Assembly: GCA_020630495.1 (NCBI GenBank)
Contig: JAHDBH010000005.1
Span: forward strand, 7,317-71,316
Length of the DNA stretch: 64,000 bases
Source: Saprospiraceae bacterium
GTDB taxonomy: Bacteria > Bacteroidota > Bacteroidia > Chitinophagales > Saprospiraceae
Direction of reading: 5' to 3'
The translations under genes were made by a program, and so were the position numbers. The notes beneath the pieces are model-generated. The model made no database searches. It saw nothing but the letters and a program-made list of their open reading frames with translations, and was not told the origin of the DNA. Positions 1 through 8,674 of this stretch are shown here, one piece after another (position 1 is the stretch's first letter; every line of letters begins with the position of its first letter).

Positions 1-1345
1 ACGGCAAATACCTCTCCCAATACTTCTTCAGTACAGGTATGCTCAGCACGTACAGATATATCAATGGTATGAAATTAAAGAGTCCACGTTTGTATCCCGC
101 TTTGATATAGTTGCCCGTGATACGCTCTCCATTGAAGTTGTCAATCTGATAGTAGATAGCTATGTATCCAAGCCAACTTACGACGATAATGCCGAGGAGT
201 GCTGTGAAAGCCTTAAATCTACGAGTGATCAGACTAACTACTAGTCCCAACAAAGCGACATACATCGATACACCGTAGAATCTCGTCTCCGTGGTCGTGT
301 CCCATATGTCGCTCATCATAACGCTAATCTTCTTGGTGTCGATGAATATACGATATTGAAAAGGTTGCTTAAGTGTTGATGATTGTAGGATGTGAGATAT
401 GTACATTTCCCATAGTACGTAGATAGTCAGTGGGATGGCAAATATGGCTATGGTCTTAATCCTTCGATCGCGGATCAGCTGTGGTATGACAAAGATCATC
501 ATAGCAAGCAAGAATACGATCGTTTCGCTTCTAAGCCATAGACCAAAGCCAAATAGTAGACAGCTCAAGAGTAGATGTCGAAAGTTGCTGGTCTTCAGAT
601 ATTGTAAGCCAAAGTAAACTCCCCCAAAAGAGTAGACAAGCATCGGTACATTGGTCATGGAGAGTGAACTCGCCGCTAGTATCTCTGGTGTGTATAGCAC
701 CAGAATCGTGAAGAGCATAGCCATCATCGAATTAGTGTACTGCGCTGCGGCTTGATAGAAGGCAAGTATAAAACTTACCCATAGTAGATAATTGCACAGT
801 TTTCCTGAACTATCACCCATGGCGTAAAACAGTGCATTGATACTAGGAATTAACGGGGGATAGACCATCCTGGCACTGGCAACCGATGGTGATTGGTGAT
901 ATATGCTGGGATTAAATGTTTGCTCCACAGACATTTGAACTGCGACAAAGTCATAACCCGTAATGGTGTCATAGGCCGCAGGAGGCCAGAAAGCGCCCTT
1001 GGCAAATACGAATATCAAAGTGACTGTGATAATAGTGAAGCATATATACCATGATATTCCGTGAGTAAGGCAATCACGTACGAGGCTCATGCTAGGTGGA
1101 TCTAGTGTGCTATGACGCCAGACGTAAGTTCCGCATAGTCCTATAAGGAGTACACACATGCCTATAGCACTCCACACACAGAAAGGTATCCCAACAAGAT
1201 TGAACAAAAGACCAAGAATAGAAACCGATCCAAATGCAACAGGTATGGCGTATGATAGCTTCGCTACTAGATCAATCTGAGGAGTAATGGCCTCAAGTAG
1301 GAGATAGCCGGCTAATACGCTGATTATGATAAATACTATACTCAT
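1..1345 (-). CDS. Polytopic membrane protein, GT-C glycosyltransferase-like (3' end outside window)
   Basis: This gene is absent from the supplied ORF track because it runs off the left edge without a stop. Reading the minus strand from the ATG at 1345 gives about 448 uninterrupted codons. The product has many hydrophobic segments, for example CVWSAIGMCVLLIGLCG and FTIITVTLIFVFAKG. An acidic loop (AAYDTITGYDF) is followed by a YPPLIPSINALFYAMG stretch. That arrangement resembles GT-C fold enzymes of the PMT/ArnT type, which transfer sugars from lipid-linked donors on the periplasmic side of the inner membrane. It starts 5 bp after the stop of the small membrane protein upstream, so the two are probably co-transcribed. 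The coding call is firm; the enzyme class is an inference from topology and could also be an O-antigen polymerase-like protein. Confidence 0.75.
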   Translation of the reverse strand, partial: MSIVFIIISVLAGYLLLEAITPQIDLVAKLSYAIPVAFGSVSILGLLFNLVGIPFCVWSAIGMCVLLIGLCGTYVWRHSTLDPPSMSLVRDCLTHGISWYICFTIITVTLIFVFAKGAFWPPAAYDTITGYDFVAVQMSVEQTFNPSIYHQSPSVASARMVYPPLIPSINALFYAMGDSSGKLCNYLLWVSFILAFYQAAAQYTNSMMAMLFTILVLYTPEILAASSLSMTNVPMLVYSFGGVYFGLQYLKTSNFRHLLLSCLLFGFGLWLRSETIVFLLAMMIFVIPQLIRDRRIKTIAIFAIPLTIYVLWEMYISHILQSSTLKQPFQYRIFIDTKKISVMMSDIWDTTTETRFYGVSMYVALLGLVVSLITRRFKAFTALLGIIVVSWLGYIAIYYQIDNFNGERITGNYIKAGYKRGLFNFIPLIYLYVLSIPVLKKYWERYLP

Positions 1346-1350
1346 TGATT

Positions 1351-1932
1351 TTACTTGAGGGCTATGATGAGATTGTCTGGTTTGTTGGATGGTGGCGAGG
1401 GGACATATTGATAGCCCCAGCCATTGACGATTCCTACATGTGTAATGTCTGTTTTATTTTGATCTGATAATTCATTTTCGTAAATGACCTTACGTGGGTA
1501 TATGAAATTACTGATCCATACGCGATTGGCTATCGTAGCGCTTTTGTTGCCACTGGCAAACTGATTATTAGTCGTGCTGCTGAGAAGTGTTTCTTTGGAC
1601 GGCAATAGGATGACAGCATCTTCTTGAGTCTGCTCTTTGATGTACATGGCATATTGATGATTTATACCAAGCTTCGCTGTGATGCGCTCCTTGTCCGTGA
1701 GGGTTTTGTATTTTTTAAAGTAGCTAAGGTTGTTTTTGATATGAGTATTCACAATCCACTCATATGCAGGTATCTTATGATAAAGGACTAGTGCTATGAG
1801 ACTGATTAATGCGAGGCATATGATCTCTCTTAGCCAAGTGGCTTCTATTACCTTGGCTGGATTTGATGTTTTTTGGTTGCTGGATTTTTTGGTGGATGTC
1901 CTGGTTTTTTTGGTCTTTTTTTGCTTCTTCAT
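1351..1932 (-). CDS. Membrane-anchored protein of unknown function, GT-C neighbour
   Basis: The protein has 193 residues. Its first 28 residues are extremely basic (MKKQKKTKKTRTSTKKS), followed by one membrane segment near residues 35-54 and a periplasmic domain of about 135 residues with no family I recognise. The basic leader predicts a cytoplasmic N-terminus. It sits 5 bp upstream of the GT-C-like gene and reads in the same direction, so it may be an accessory subunit of that enzyme. The ATG at 1932 is the natural start because it begins the basic leader. Nothing in the sequence suggests catalysis. Confidence 0.7.
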   Translation of the reverse strand: MKKQKKTKKTRTSTKKSSNQKTSNPAKVIEATWLREIICLALISLIALVLYHKIPAYEWIVNTHIKNNLSYFKKYKTLTDKERITAKLGINHQYAMYIKEQTQEDAVILLPSKETLLSSTTNNQFASGNKSATIANRVWISNFIYPRKVIYENELSDQNKTDITHVGIVNGWGYQYVPSPPSNKPDNLIIALK

Positions 1933-2285
1933 GGGGCATGTGATTTGATGGTATCGTGCCTTATTGGATTACTGCTGTGCTGTAACTGATCGCATATAGA
2001 CTAGTGTGGGTCTTAGGTCACTTGGGATATGTGCCAGAGAGGATAAGTAGTCAGCTGCTCCTTTGATGCTCTGCAGGGGTGATGAGAGCCTATTTGCTGG
2101 TATGATTTTTTACGGTTCTTTGAGATCTATTTTTCATATTAGTTCTTCTTTACTTGCTCAGCTTTACAGTATTGCCAATGGATAACGTATATATCATCCT
2201 CTTGCAAAGTGTATCGATGAAAAGGAAGCCTTAGCTAGCTATATGCTCAGATCCTGCTGACTGTGACAGTGATACTGATATTTTT
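1933..2285. other. Intergenic gap of 353 bp without a recognisable gene
   Basis: This gap separates the glycosyltransferase stop from the start of the basic membrane protein, both on the minus strand. It is A+T rich. I see no long reading frame, RNA gene or convincing terminator. The octamer TGATGGTA at 1946-1953 (minus strand TACCATCA) is a weak partial match to the -7 elements seen elsewhere in the window. Confidence 0.5.
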
Positions 2286-3308
2286 TCATTTATAATAGTT
2301 TTTCCCAAACCCTTCGGCTTCTTCTCTTCCTATCATCCACTGTAGCAGGCCACTTGCAGTACCACATGCATAGGCAAATACCTGGAGGGGCAGTAGAAAT
2401 GCTGCCATGAGGCCGATTTTCGGACTTTTATATATCGTGGTAGCTTGAGCAAAAGCGATCATGCATATTATGAATGCAAAGAGAGTACACCAGACGAGCA
2501 TTTGGGCGAAAGCCCCCGAAAATACAGCACCCAGCAAGCAAAGCATATAAATACATACAAGTACGAGAGGCATGAAAGCGATCAACTTCATGAACTCAGG
2601 ATACTTGCGTCCCAGATTAATTCGTGCCACGCCCCAGTTAAATATCTGTTTGAAAAATCGCTTGAGACTTGTGCGGCGCTTATGATATACGTAGGCATCT
2701 GGTATGAGGCCAACCTTATACCCAGCAGCATAGATGCGCATACTCAGATCCATATCTTGACCGTGGCGGAGTCTGTTCATGCCACCTATATCAGCAAATA
2801 TCTTACGGTGAATGCCCATATTGAAGCTTCGAGGATAGTACTTCGTGACACTGGTGGCACTACCTCGTGTGCCGCCGCTACCGAGAAAGCTAGTCATGGT
2901 ATAATTGATGGCCTTGAGGAAATCTGAAAAGTCTGGATGATAAGTATCTGGACCACCAAAGGCCTCATACTCATGTTGCGTCACAGCTTTATCTATTATA
3001 TCCAGATAGTCTACAGGAAACATACAGTCACTGTCAATGAAGATGTAATATGTGCCACGGGCCTGGCGCATACCATAATTGCGTGCCTCACCAGGGCCCT
3101 GATTCTTTTGCTTGAGATATACTAGAGACAATTCTGATGTGTAATCATCAATGTACTGCTCGGTGCCATCCGTGCTGCCATCATCCACGATGACGATCTC
3201 AAATGCTGATCGGGGGAAGTTAAGCAGCTCTGCGGAGGCCAGTAGCTCCTGGAGCTCATCCTTGCGATTATATGTCGCTACGATAATACTATACTTCAGC
3301 GATTCCAC
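2286..3308 (-). CDS. Family 2 glycosyltransferase with C-terminal membrane segments
   Basis: This 340-residue inverting glycosyltransferase carries the GT-A nucleotide-sugar signature. The N-terminal strand is YSIIVATYNRKDEL, followed by VDDGSTDGT near residue 41, the DSD metal-binding triad near residue 93 and the GQDMDLSMR acidic motif near residue 185. Three hydrophobic helices after residue 240 anchor it in the inner membrane. It probably adds a sugar to a lipid-linked intermediate for surface polysaccharide. The start is a GTG at 3308. A -7-like TACTTTTG box ends only six bases upstream, so the transcript may have almost no leader. It is divergent from the UDP-sugar dehydrogenase. The acceptor and the sugar cannot be read from the sequence. 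Confidence 0.92.
   Translation of the reverse strand: MESLKYSIIVATYNRKDELQELLASAELLNFPRSAFEIVIVDDGSTDGTEQYIDDYTSELSLVYLKQKNQGPGEARNYGMRQARGTYYIFIDSDCMFPVDYLDIIDKAVTQHEYEAFGGPDTYHPDFSDFLKAINYTMTSFLGSGGTRGSATSVTKYYPRSFNMGIHRKIFADIGGMNRLRHGQDMDLSMRIYAAGYKVGLIPDAYVYHKRRTSLKRFFKQIFNWGVARINLGRKYPEFMKLIAFMPLVLVCIYMLCLLGAVFSGAFAQMLVWCTLFAFIICMIAFAQATTIYKSPKIGLMAAFLLPLQVFAYACGTASGLLQWMIGREEAEGFGKNYYK
2499..2515 (+). repeat. GAAA mini-hairpin copy 1 (stem GGGC/GCCC)
   Basis: CATTT is followed by GGGC, a GAAA loop and GCCC. It lies antisense inside the glycosyltransferase gene. See the main finding on this dispersed element. Confidence 0.8.
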
Positions 3309-3313
3309 TAGGC

Positions 3314-3321
3314 CAAAAGTA
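3314..3321 (-). promoter_or_regulatory. Bacteroidota -7 element TACTTTTG for the glycosyltransferase
   Basis: The minus strand reads TACTTTTG, a full match to TAnnTTTG, directly upstream of the GTG start at 3308. No clear -33 TTTG is visible. It lies head to head with the box for the dehydrogenase in a gap of about 60 bp. Confidence 0.45.
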
Positions 3322-3342
3322 CCAGATGTAGGTCTCGAACTG

Positions 3343-3350
3343 TAGCTTTG
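3343..3350 (+). promoter_or_regulatory. Bacteroidota -7 element TAGCTTTG for the UDP-sugar dehydrogenase
   Basis: TAGCTTTG matches TAnnTTTG exactly and lies 17 bases before the ATG at 3368, which predicts a leader of roughly ten bases. No convincing -33 element was found. Confidence 0.5.
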
Positions 3351-3367
3351 TATTAAGTAAATTTACT

Positions 3368-4642
3368 ATGCGTAAAGATGAAATTGTAATAGGCGCGGTG
3401 GGACTGGGCTACGTAGGCCTGCCCATAGCTCTCGAACTTGCTAAGAAGTTCCCGGTCATTGGCTTTGATATCAATGAGGAAAAGCTCGATGTCATGCGGT
3501 CCGGTAAGGACCCTAATGATGAACTGTCCTCTGCGGACTTCCTCGGGTGCGACATCACATTCACATCAGACAGTAATGATCTCAAGTCGGCCAATGTCTA
3601 TATCGTAGCTGTACCTACGCCTGTGACAAGATTTAATGTCCCGGATCTCAATCCTCTACAAGCTGCAAGTAAGACAGTGGGGTCTGTGCTATCTGATGGT
3701 GACTATGTGATCTACGAGTCCACAGTATATCCAGGTTGCACAGAGGAGGACTGTGTTCCTATACTCTCAGAAGAATCTGGACTCACATATCCAGAGCAGT
3801 TCCACGTGGGATACTCTCCAGAGCGTATCAATCCAGGTGATAAAGTTCACACTCTGACCAATACGGTGAAGGTGGTATCTGCCGATAGCGCGGAGGCACT
3901 CAGCTTTGTAGCCGAGCTGTACGAATCGATCATCACCGCGGGTGTCCATCGTGCGACGAGCATCCGCGTAGCAGAGGCTTGCAAGATCATAGAAAACACG
4001 CAGCGCGATGTGAATATCGCTCTCATGAACGAACTATCACTCATATTTGACAGAGCGGGTATCAACACTTCAGATGTCCTTGAAGCTGCTGGGACAAAGT
4101 GGAATTTTCTCAAGTTTTATCCTGGCCTGGTAGGAGGACACTGTATCGGCGTAGATCCATATTACCTCACACATAAGTCCATCGAACTAGGATACACCCC
4201 TGAGATGATTCTTACTGGTCGCAAGATCAACGATAATCTCTCTAAGCATGTAGCCAAGAAAGCAGTGCTCATGATCAGTGATCAAGGGGTGCCGATTAAC
4301 AAATCTCGAGCACTGGTGATGGGCATTACATTCAAGGAGGACGTCAGCGACATCCGCAACAGTAAAGTGGTTGATGTGGTCAAGGAGCTCGAAAGCTACG
4401 GGGTAGAGGTTGATATTACAGATCCACACGCAGACTCCTCGAGCTTACATAGGAGCTATGGACTGGAGCTCAAGGAGCCCTCGGGTAAATATGACTGTAT
4501 CTTGCTCGCTGTAAAGCATGAGAGTTATCTCGCTCTAGACGAGTCGTACTTCAAGCACTTATCTCGAGGCCAAGGCGCGCTTATGGACATCAAGAGCCTC
4601 TACACTGGCAAGATCAGTGATATGCTTTACTGGACTCTCTAG
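3368..4642 (+). CDS. tviB: UDP-N-acetylhexosamine 6-dehydrogenase (TviB/WbpA/WbpO type)
   Basis: The protein has 424 residues. It oxidises the C6 hydroxyl of a UDP-sugar to the uronic acid using two NAD+. The N-terminal Rossmann motif is GLGYVGLPIA near residue 12. ESTVYPGCTEE is typical of the UDP-GlcNAc/GalNAc branch. The catalytic cysteine is Cys259 in GGHCIGVDPYYL. The C-terminal domain contains GITFKEDVSDIRNSK. The length fits the family. It supplies an acidic sugar for capsule, O-antigen or exopolysaccharide, in keeping with the neighbouring glycosyltransferase genes. Whether the substrate is the gluco or galacto epimer is not decidable here. The ATG at 3368 follows a good -7 box. Confidence 0.92.
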   Translation: MRKDEIVIGAVGLGYVGLPIALELAKKFPVIGFDINEEKLDVMRSGKDPNDELSSADFLGCDITFTSDSNDLKSANVYIVAVPTPVTRFNVPDLNPLQAASKTVGSVLSDGDYVIYESTVYPGCTEEDCVPILSEESGLTYPEQFHVGYSPERINPGDKVHTLTNTVKVVSADSAEALSFVAELYESIITAGVHRATSIRVAEACKIIENTQRDVNIALMNELSLIFDRAGINTSDVLEAAGTKWNFLKFYPGLVGGHCIGVDPYYLTHKSIELGYTPEMILTGRKINDNLSKHVAKKAVLMISDQGVPINKSRALVMGITFKEDVSDIRNSKVVDVVKELESYGVEVDITDPHADSSSLHRSYGLELKEPSGKYDCILLAVKHESYLALDESYFKHLSRGQGALMDIKSLYTGKISDMLYWTL

Positions 4643-4690
4643 CTTGAGCTAATATCCATCTCATCTATTACAGATGTAGCACGCTCAGGC

Positions 4691-5416
4691 TTATTCACCC
4701 TTGCTGACATCGCTGGCACCAGATGTACTCACTTCGACTGCTGATGGTTTGCCGTAGTATTCTAGATCAGAGCTTCCGCTCAGACCACCGTGGATCTTCC
4801 CGTCAGCCATGACACTGATGTCACTGGCACCGCTAGCGTGTACGCTGGCTGTGTGGGTAGATAGTTTCTTGGCCATCACATCGCTACTTCCGCTGGAGTG
4901 GATCTTGAGATCGTCACACTTGCCACCTACAGTCATATCGGTCGCACCGCTAGCTTTGATCACTACATTCTTAGCATTGATATTATCCGCGTAGATATTG
5001 CAGGCGCCACTGCCCGATATAGACAGAGTTTCTGACTTAAAGTCTCCTTTGACCCACAGGTCACAGGCTCCAGAGACATCCAGCTTATGGAAATCAGGTG
5101 TATAGATATTGACTATGAGTTCTTTGTATTTTCTCAGATTAGCCTCTGTCTTGATTACAAGCGCACCGTTCTTTACGTCCGTCTTGACATATTCTATGAT
5201 GTTTTCGTCAGTGGTGACTTCCACCCGGTGCTCATTTGCTTTGTGGATATATACGTCTACCGCACCGCCTACACTCACCTCGGCGAATGTGCTGATGTCG
5301 CGCTCTTCGGTCACCAGCACACCATTACCTTTTACAGAAGGACCTTTTTTATACCACTGAGCTTGAGCAGAGGTGAAGCCGAGTACGAGGAGCGAGAGGA
5401 CAAAAATCTTTTTCAT
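4691..5416 (-). CDS. Secreted head-GIN (DUF2807) domain protein
   Basis: The ORF track starts too early. The proper start is the ATG at 5416, which gives a signal peptide (MKKIFVLSLLVLGFTSAQAQ) and a 241-residue protein. The mature part carries a series of SGSGA / SGASD / SGSSD motifs spaced by roughly 20 residues, the hallmark of DUF2807 proteins, which are predicted to form a beta-helix. The family is common in Bacteroidota envelopes, but its role is unknown. No lipobox cysteine follows the signal peptide, so it is predicted to be periplasmic or exported. It is divergent from pdhB. Confidence 0.88.
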   Translation of the reverse strand: MKKIFVLSLLVLGFTSAQAQWYKKGPSVKGNGVLVTEERDISTFAEVSVGGAVDVYIHKANEHRVEVTTDENIIEYVKTDVKNGALVIKTEANLRKYKELIVNIYTPDFHKLDVSGACDLWVKGDFKSETLSISGSGACNIYADNINAKNVVIKASGATDMTVGGKCDDLKIHSSGSSDVMAKKLSTHTASVHASGASDISVMADGKIHGGLSGSSDLEYYGKPSAVEVSTSGASDVSKGE

Positions 5417-5473
5417 GAAAACTGTTTTGTGATGTTTGATGTAGTAACGGAGCTCACTGGCCAAAAGTTACAA

Positions 5474-5481
5474 TACCTTTG
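5474..5481 (+). promoter_or_regulatory. Bacteroidota -7 element TACCTTTG for pdhB
   Basis: TACCTTTG matches TAnnTTTG exactly. The TTG used as a start by the ORF track lies inside this box, so translation more likely begins at the ATG at 5503, 21 bases after it. Confidence 0.5.
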
Positions 5482-5502
5482 ACACAAAATATACAAGACT
5501 GC

Positions 5503-6489
5503 ATGTCACGAGTAATTACACTAAGAGAAGCCCTGGGAGAGGCAATGTCAGAAGAGATGAGGAGAGACAAGAGCGTATTCCTCATGGGTGAGGAAGTCGC
5601 CGAGTACAATGGCGCCTACAAAGTATCCAAGGGGATGCTAGATGAATTTGGTCCTAAGCGAGTGATTGACACACCCATCGCTGAGCTTGGGTTTGCTGGT
5701 ATAGGTGTGGGTGCCGCTATGAATGGCCTTCGTCCCATAGTGGAGTTTATGACATGGAATTTTGCGGTGCTGGCTTTTGACCAGATCGTGAACAATGCCG
5801 CTAAGACGCTCAGCCAGTCGGCTGGTGATTTTAGCTGTCCTATTGTATTCAGGGGGCCATCAGGCTCTGCAGGTCAGCTTGCGCAGCAGCACTCCCAGAC
5901 TTTTGAGAGCTGGCTCGCTAACTGCCCTGGCCTCAAGGTGATATCCTGTGTAGATCCAGCAGATGCCAAGGGCTTACTCAAGTCAGCGATCAGAGATAAT
6001 GATCCAGTCTGTGTCATGGAGTCTGAGTCGCTCTATGGTCTCAAGGGTGAAGTGCCCACAGATGACTACACGGTGCCCATAGGTAAAGCAGCTATCCGCC
6101 GCGAAGGCACAGATGTCACGCTGGTCTCCTATAATAAGATGATGGAAGTGACCAAGTCTGCCGCAGAAGAACTCGCTAAAGAAGGCATCTCCGCCGAGGT
6201 AATCGACCTGCGTACCATCAGACCGCTGGACTATGATACTATCATTCAATCTGTAAAGAAGACAAATCGCCTGGTAGTAATCGATGAGTCATGGCCTTTT
6301 GCCGGTGTGTCTTCAGAAGTCGCTTATAGCGTACAGCGCATGGCATTTGATTATCTGGATGCGCCTGTGATCCGTGTCAATGCTGAAGATACCAGCCTGC
6401 CTTATGCTAAGCCTCTTGTGGATGCATGGCTCCCAAGCGTCGCCAAGGTCGTGAAGGCCGTCAAGGAAGTCGCCTATCGCCCAGCTTAG
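5503..6489 (+). CDS. pdhB: Pyruvate dehydrogenase E1 component, beta subunit
   Basis: The protein has 328 residues from the ATG at 5503, where family homology begins (MSRVITLREALGEAMSEEM). With the alpha subunit it forms the thiamine-diphosphate E1 that decarboxylates pyruvate for acetyl-CoA synthesis. Recognisable blocks are FLMGEEVAEYNGAYKVSKG, TPIAELGFAGIGVGAA, GPSGSAGQLAQQHSQ and the C-terminal transketolase-like domain with DLRTIRPLDYDTI. The alpha and E2 genes are not in this window, so the subunit is encoded away from its partners here. A branched-chain 2-oxoacid E1 beta is the main alternative. It overlaps the convergent ribD stop by four bases. Confidence 0.9.
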   Translation: MSRVITLREALGEAMSEEMRRDKSVFLMGEEVAEYNGAYKVSKGMLDEFGPKRVIDTPIAELGFAGIGVGAAMNGLRPIVEFMTWNFAVLAFDQIVNNAAKTLSQSAGDFSCPIVFRGPSGSAGQLAQQHSQTFESWLANCPGLKVISCVDPADAKGLLKSAIRDNDPVCVMESESLYGLKGEVPTDDYTVPIGKAAIRREGTDVTLVSYNKMMEVTKSAAEELAKEGISAEVIDLRTIRPLDYDTIIQSVKKTNRLVVIDESWPFAGVSSEVAYSVQRMAFDYLDAPVIRVNAEDTSLPYAKPLVDAWLPSVAKVVKAVKEVAYRPA

Positions 6490-7520
6490 AAAGTCGCTCT
6501 CTGGTAATAACTGACTATATCAGAGCCGCATGTCTCTTGATGTGATGGTGTACTGGGAGGCATAGGTGCTTCTAAGCCGCCATGCAGGGCTTTTGGACTC
6601 CGAGCAACTGCTGCTAGATCCCATAGCTCCTCTGCGATGATACTCGCTAGGATCTGTCGACCGCCCTCTATCATGAGCGTGTAGATACCATGATCCCATA
6701 GCAGTGCGAGCAGGGATTTCCAGTTCCACTTTGATGCATCAAGATAGATCTGATGGACTGCTGATGACGCGTGCAATGTCTCGCTTACAGAGCTGATGAG
6801 CAGAGTAGGCCGCCCATCTAGAAACACTTGTAGATCCGCAGCGAGTCTTCCCTGACGATCAAGGATGACGCGTAGTGGATCAGGACCAGATGCATAGCGA
6901 GTAGTGAGAGATGGGTCGTCTATGCGAGCGGTATCTGTTCCCACGAGTATTGCTTGATAAGTGCTTCTCCATTGATGGGCCTTTCGGCCAAATGCGTCTC
7001 CACTGATCCAGATGCTCTGATCCTTGATTCCCATATATCCATCAGAGGAGACGGCATACTTGAGAAAGACAAATGGCCTCTGCTCTGTCTGCCATATATA
7101 GAACGGGTAGATGATCCGTTTGGCGTCATTTGCCAGACATGGCATGATCACTTCCACACCAGCCTCTTCTAGCACCTTACTTCCTGATCCATGCACATGA
7201 GGATTGGGGTCTGCGGTACCTATGACGACCCTAGCTATGCCCGCAGCGAGTATGGCCTGGCTACAAGGTCCTGTGCGACCATGATGATTGCAAGGCTCCA
7301 AGGTCACATACATGGTAGCATGAGTCAGCAGATGACGATTGACGGCGTGTACGCTTCTGAGCGCCATGACCTCTGCATGTGCACTTCCAGGACGATGATG
7401 ATGGCCCTCGCCGATGATGCGATCACCGCAGACGATCACTGCGCCTACAGGGGGATTGGGAGCCGTGTCTCTGCCGAGAGAAGCAAGAGCTAGTGCTCTA
7501 TGCATGTATCTCTCATCCAT
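6486..7520 (-). CDS. ribD: Bifunctional riboflavin biosynthesis deaminase/reductase RibD
   Basis: The ORF track extends 42 codons too far. The family begins MDERYMHRALALASLG at 7520, giving 344 residues. The N-terminal cytidine-deaminase-like domain holds the zinc site: HAEVMAL and EPCNHHGRTGPC. It deaminates the pyrimidine formed by GTP cyclohydrolase II. The C-terminal domain (SSDGYMGIKDQ onward, then LVGTDTARIDDPSLTTR and MIEGGRQILAS) reduces the ribosyl side chain with NADPH. It lies eight bases downstream of the cysteine desulfurase and probably shares its transcript. A mini-hairpin copy occurs within it in sense orientation. Confidence 0.95.
   Translation of the reverse strand: MDERYMHRALALASLGRDTAPNPPVGAVIVCGDRIIGEGHHHRPGSAHAEVMALRSVHAVNRHLLTHATMYVTLEPCNHHGRTGPCSQAILAAGIARVVIGTADPNPHVHGSGSKVLEEAGVEVIMPCLANDAKRIIYPFYIWQTEQRPFVFLKYAVSSDGYMGIKDQSIWISGDAFGRKAHQWRSTYQAILVGTDTARIDDPSLTTRYASGPDPLRVILDRQGRLAADLQVFLDGRPTLLISSVSETLHASSAVHQIYLDASKWNWKSLLALLWDHGIYTLMIEGGRQILASIIAEELWDLAAVARSPKALHGGLEAPMPPSTPSHQETCGSDIVSYYQRATF
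6978..6994 (-). repeat. GAAA mini-hairpin copy 2 (stem GGCC/GGCC)
   Basis: On the minus strand CATTT is followed by GGCC, GAAA and GGCC. It is in sense orientation within ribD. Confidence 0.8.
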
Positions 7521-7528
7521 GGGGCTGA

Positions 7529-8674
7529 TCACACTACAGGGCTTGCTTCTCTGAGGATATTGGTGAGTGCTGTGACTGTTTGGTCGATCTCGTCGGTGGT
7601 ATTGAGATGAGAGAAGGAGAATCTCACTGCAGTGCGCTCCGAGCACTCACCCATTGCTTTGAGTACGTGGCTGCCCGTCTGGCTTCCTGAGCTGCAGGCA
7701 CTGCCACCACTGACACAGATCCCTGCAATATCGAGCAGCATGAGCAGTGTGCTTGACCTACTATTGGGGGCAAAGGAGATATTGGCCACTCTTGGATTGG
7801 ATAGTTTGCTTTCGCCAGCTACAACCTTGGCAGTAGGAAATACCTCTTTGATGAGGTCGAGAAAGTAGTTTTTATTTCTCAGCAACTGTGCATATCGCTC
7901 GTCCAGTTCACTTTCTGCGAGTTCTAATGCTTTTGCGAGTCCAGCGATGCCATAGAGGTTCTCTGTACCAGCTCGCATAGTACGCTCTTGACTACCTCCG
8001 TGGATCCAGCTTTTGATCGACAGATCACCATTGATGTATATAAATCCTGCTCCCTTGGGTCCGTAAAATTTGTGGGCAGATCCAGTCAAGAAATCGATTG
8101 GAATCTTACTTACATCTATGCGGAAGTGACCCACAGTCTGGATGGTATCTGTGTGGAAATACGCACCGTGTTCTTTCACCAGGGCCGAGACCTGATGCAG
8201 ATCGATCATAGCACCGGTTTCATTGTTGCTGTGCATGAGCGATACGAGCGTCGGTGTATCGCTCGTAGATAGGAGATCACTCAACTGATCCAGATCTACG
8301 GCAGTCTGCGGATGGTAATCTAGTAGGATGACCTCAGTACCGCAGTTCTCTGCCAGATCCTCCAATGTGTGGAGTACGCAGTGGTGCTCCATACCGCTAC
8401 TGATGATGCGCTTGACTCCAAGATCACGGACGGCACACTTGAGTGCCATATTGTTGCTTTCTGTACCGCCACTTGTGAAAAACACCTCGCCTACAGAAGC
8501 TGTGAGGTAATTGGCTACCACTTTACGTGCTTTCTCTATGAGGACTCGGCTTTGTCTACCTGCGGCGTGTATGGAGGAGGGATTGCCATGATAGTCCTTG
8601 AGCACGGCGATCATTTCCTCTTTTACAGCGGGTAGGATGGGGGTGGTGGCGGCATTGTCTAGATAGATGCTCAT
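7529..8674 (-). CDS. Cysteine desulfurase (IscS/NifS class V aminotransferase)
   Basis: This 381-residue PLP enzyme converts cysteine to alanine and passes the sulfur to scaffold or tRNA-thiolation proteins. The start YLDNAATTP is diagnostic. The PLP lysine lies in TGSAHKFYGPKG, and the persulfide cysteine lies in SGGSACSSGSQTG, within the mobile loop of group I enzymes. EHHCVLHTLE supplies the PLP-stacking histidine. The start overlaps the glmM stop by four bases (ATGA), which implies translational coupling. With fdx, iscX and hscA elsewhere in the window it may serve Fe-S assembly. A dedicated tRNA-thiolation role is possible because no iscU lies beside it. Confidence 0.92.
   Translation of the reverse strand: MSIYLDNAATTPILPAVKEEMIAVLKDYHGNPSSIHAAGRQSRVLIEKARKVVANYLTASVGEVFFTSGGTESNNMALKCAVRDLGVKRIISSGMEHHCVLHTLEDLAENCGTEVILLDYHPQTAVDLDQLSDLLSTSDTPTLVSLMHSNNETGAMIDLHQVSALVKEHGAYFHTDTIQTVGHFRIDVSKIPIDFLTGSAHKFYGPKGAGFIYINGDLSIKSWIHGGSQERTMRAGTENLYGIAGLAKALELAESELDERYAQLLRNKNYFLDLIKEVFPTAKVVAGESKLSNPRVANISFAPNSRSSTLLMLLDIAGICVSGGSACSSGSQTGSHVLKAMGECSERTAVRFSFSHLNTTDEIDQTVTALTNILREASPVV

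Noticed and set aside
2445-2927. 160-codon plus-strand ORF
   Set aside because: It is a shadow of the glycosyltransferase gene, which has intact GT2 motifs on the minus strand.
5087-5482. 131-codon plus-strand ORF before pdhB
   Set aside because: It is antisense to the GIN-domain gene and overlaps the signal peptide region of that gene.
7801-7820. TTTCGCC sequence resembling the mini-hairpin
   Set aside because: The flanking bases do not form the 4-bp stem and the AAATG flank is missing. Similar near misses at 10131, 28391, 31206, 36244 and 38145 were also left out.
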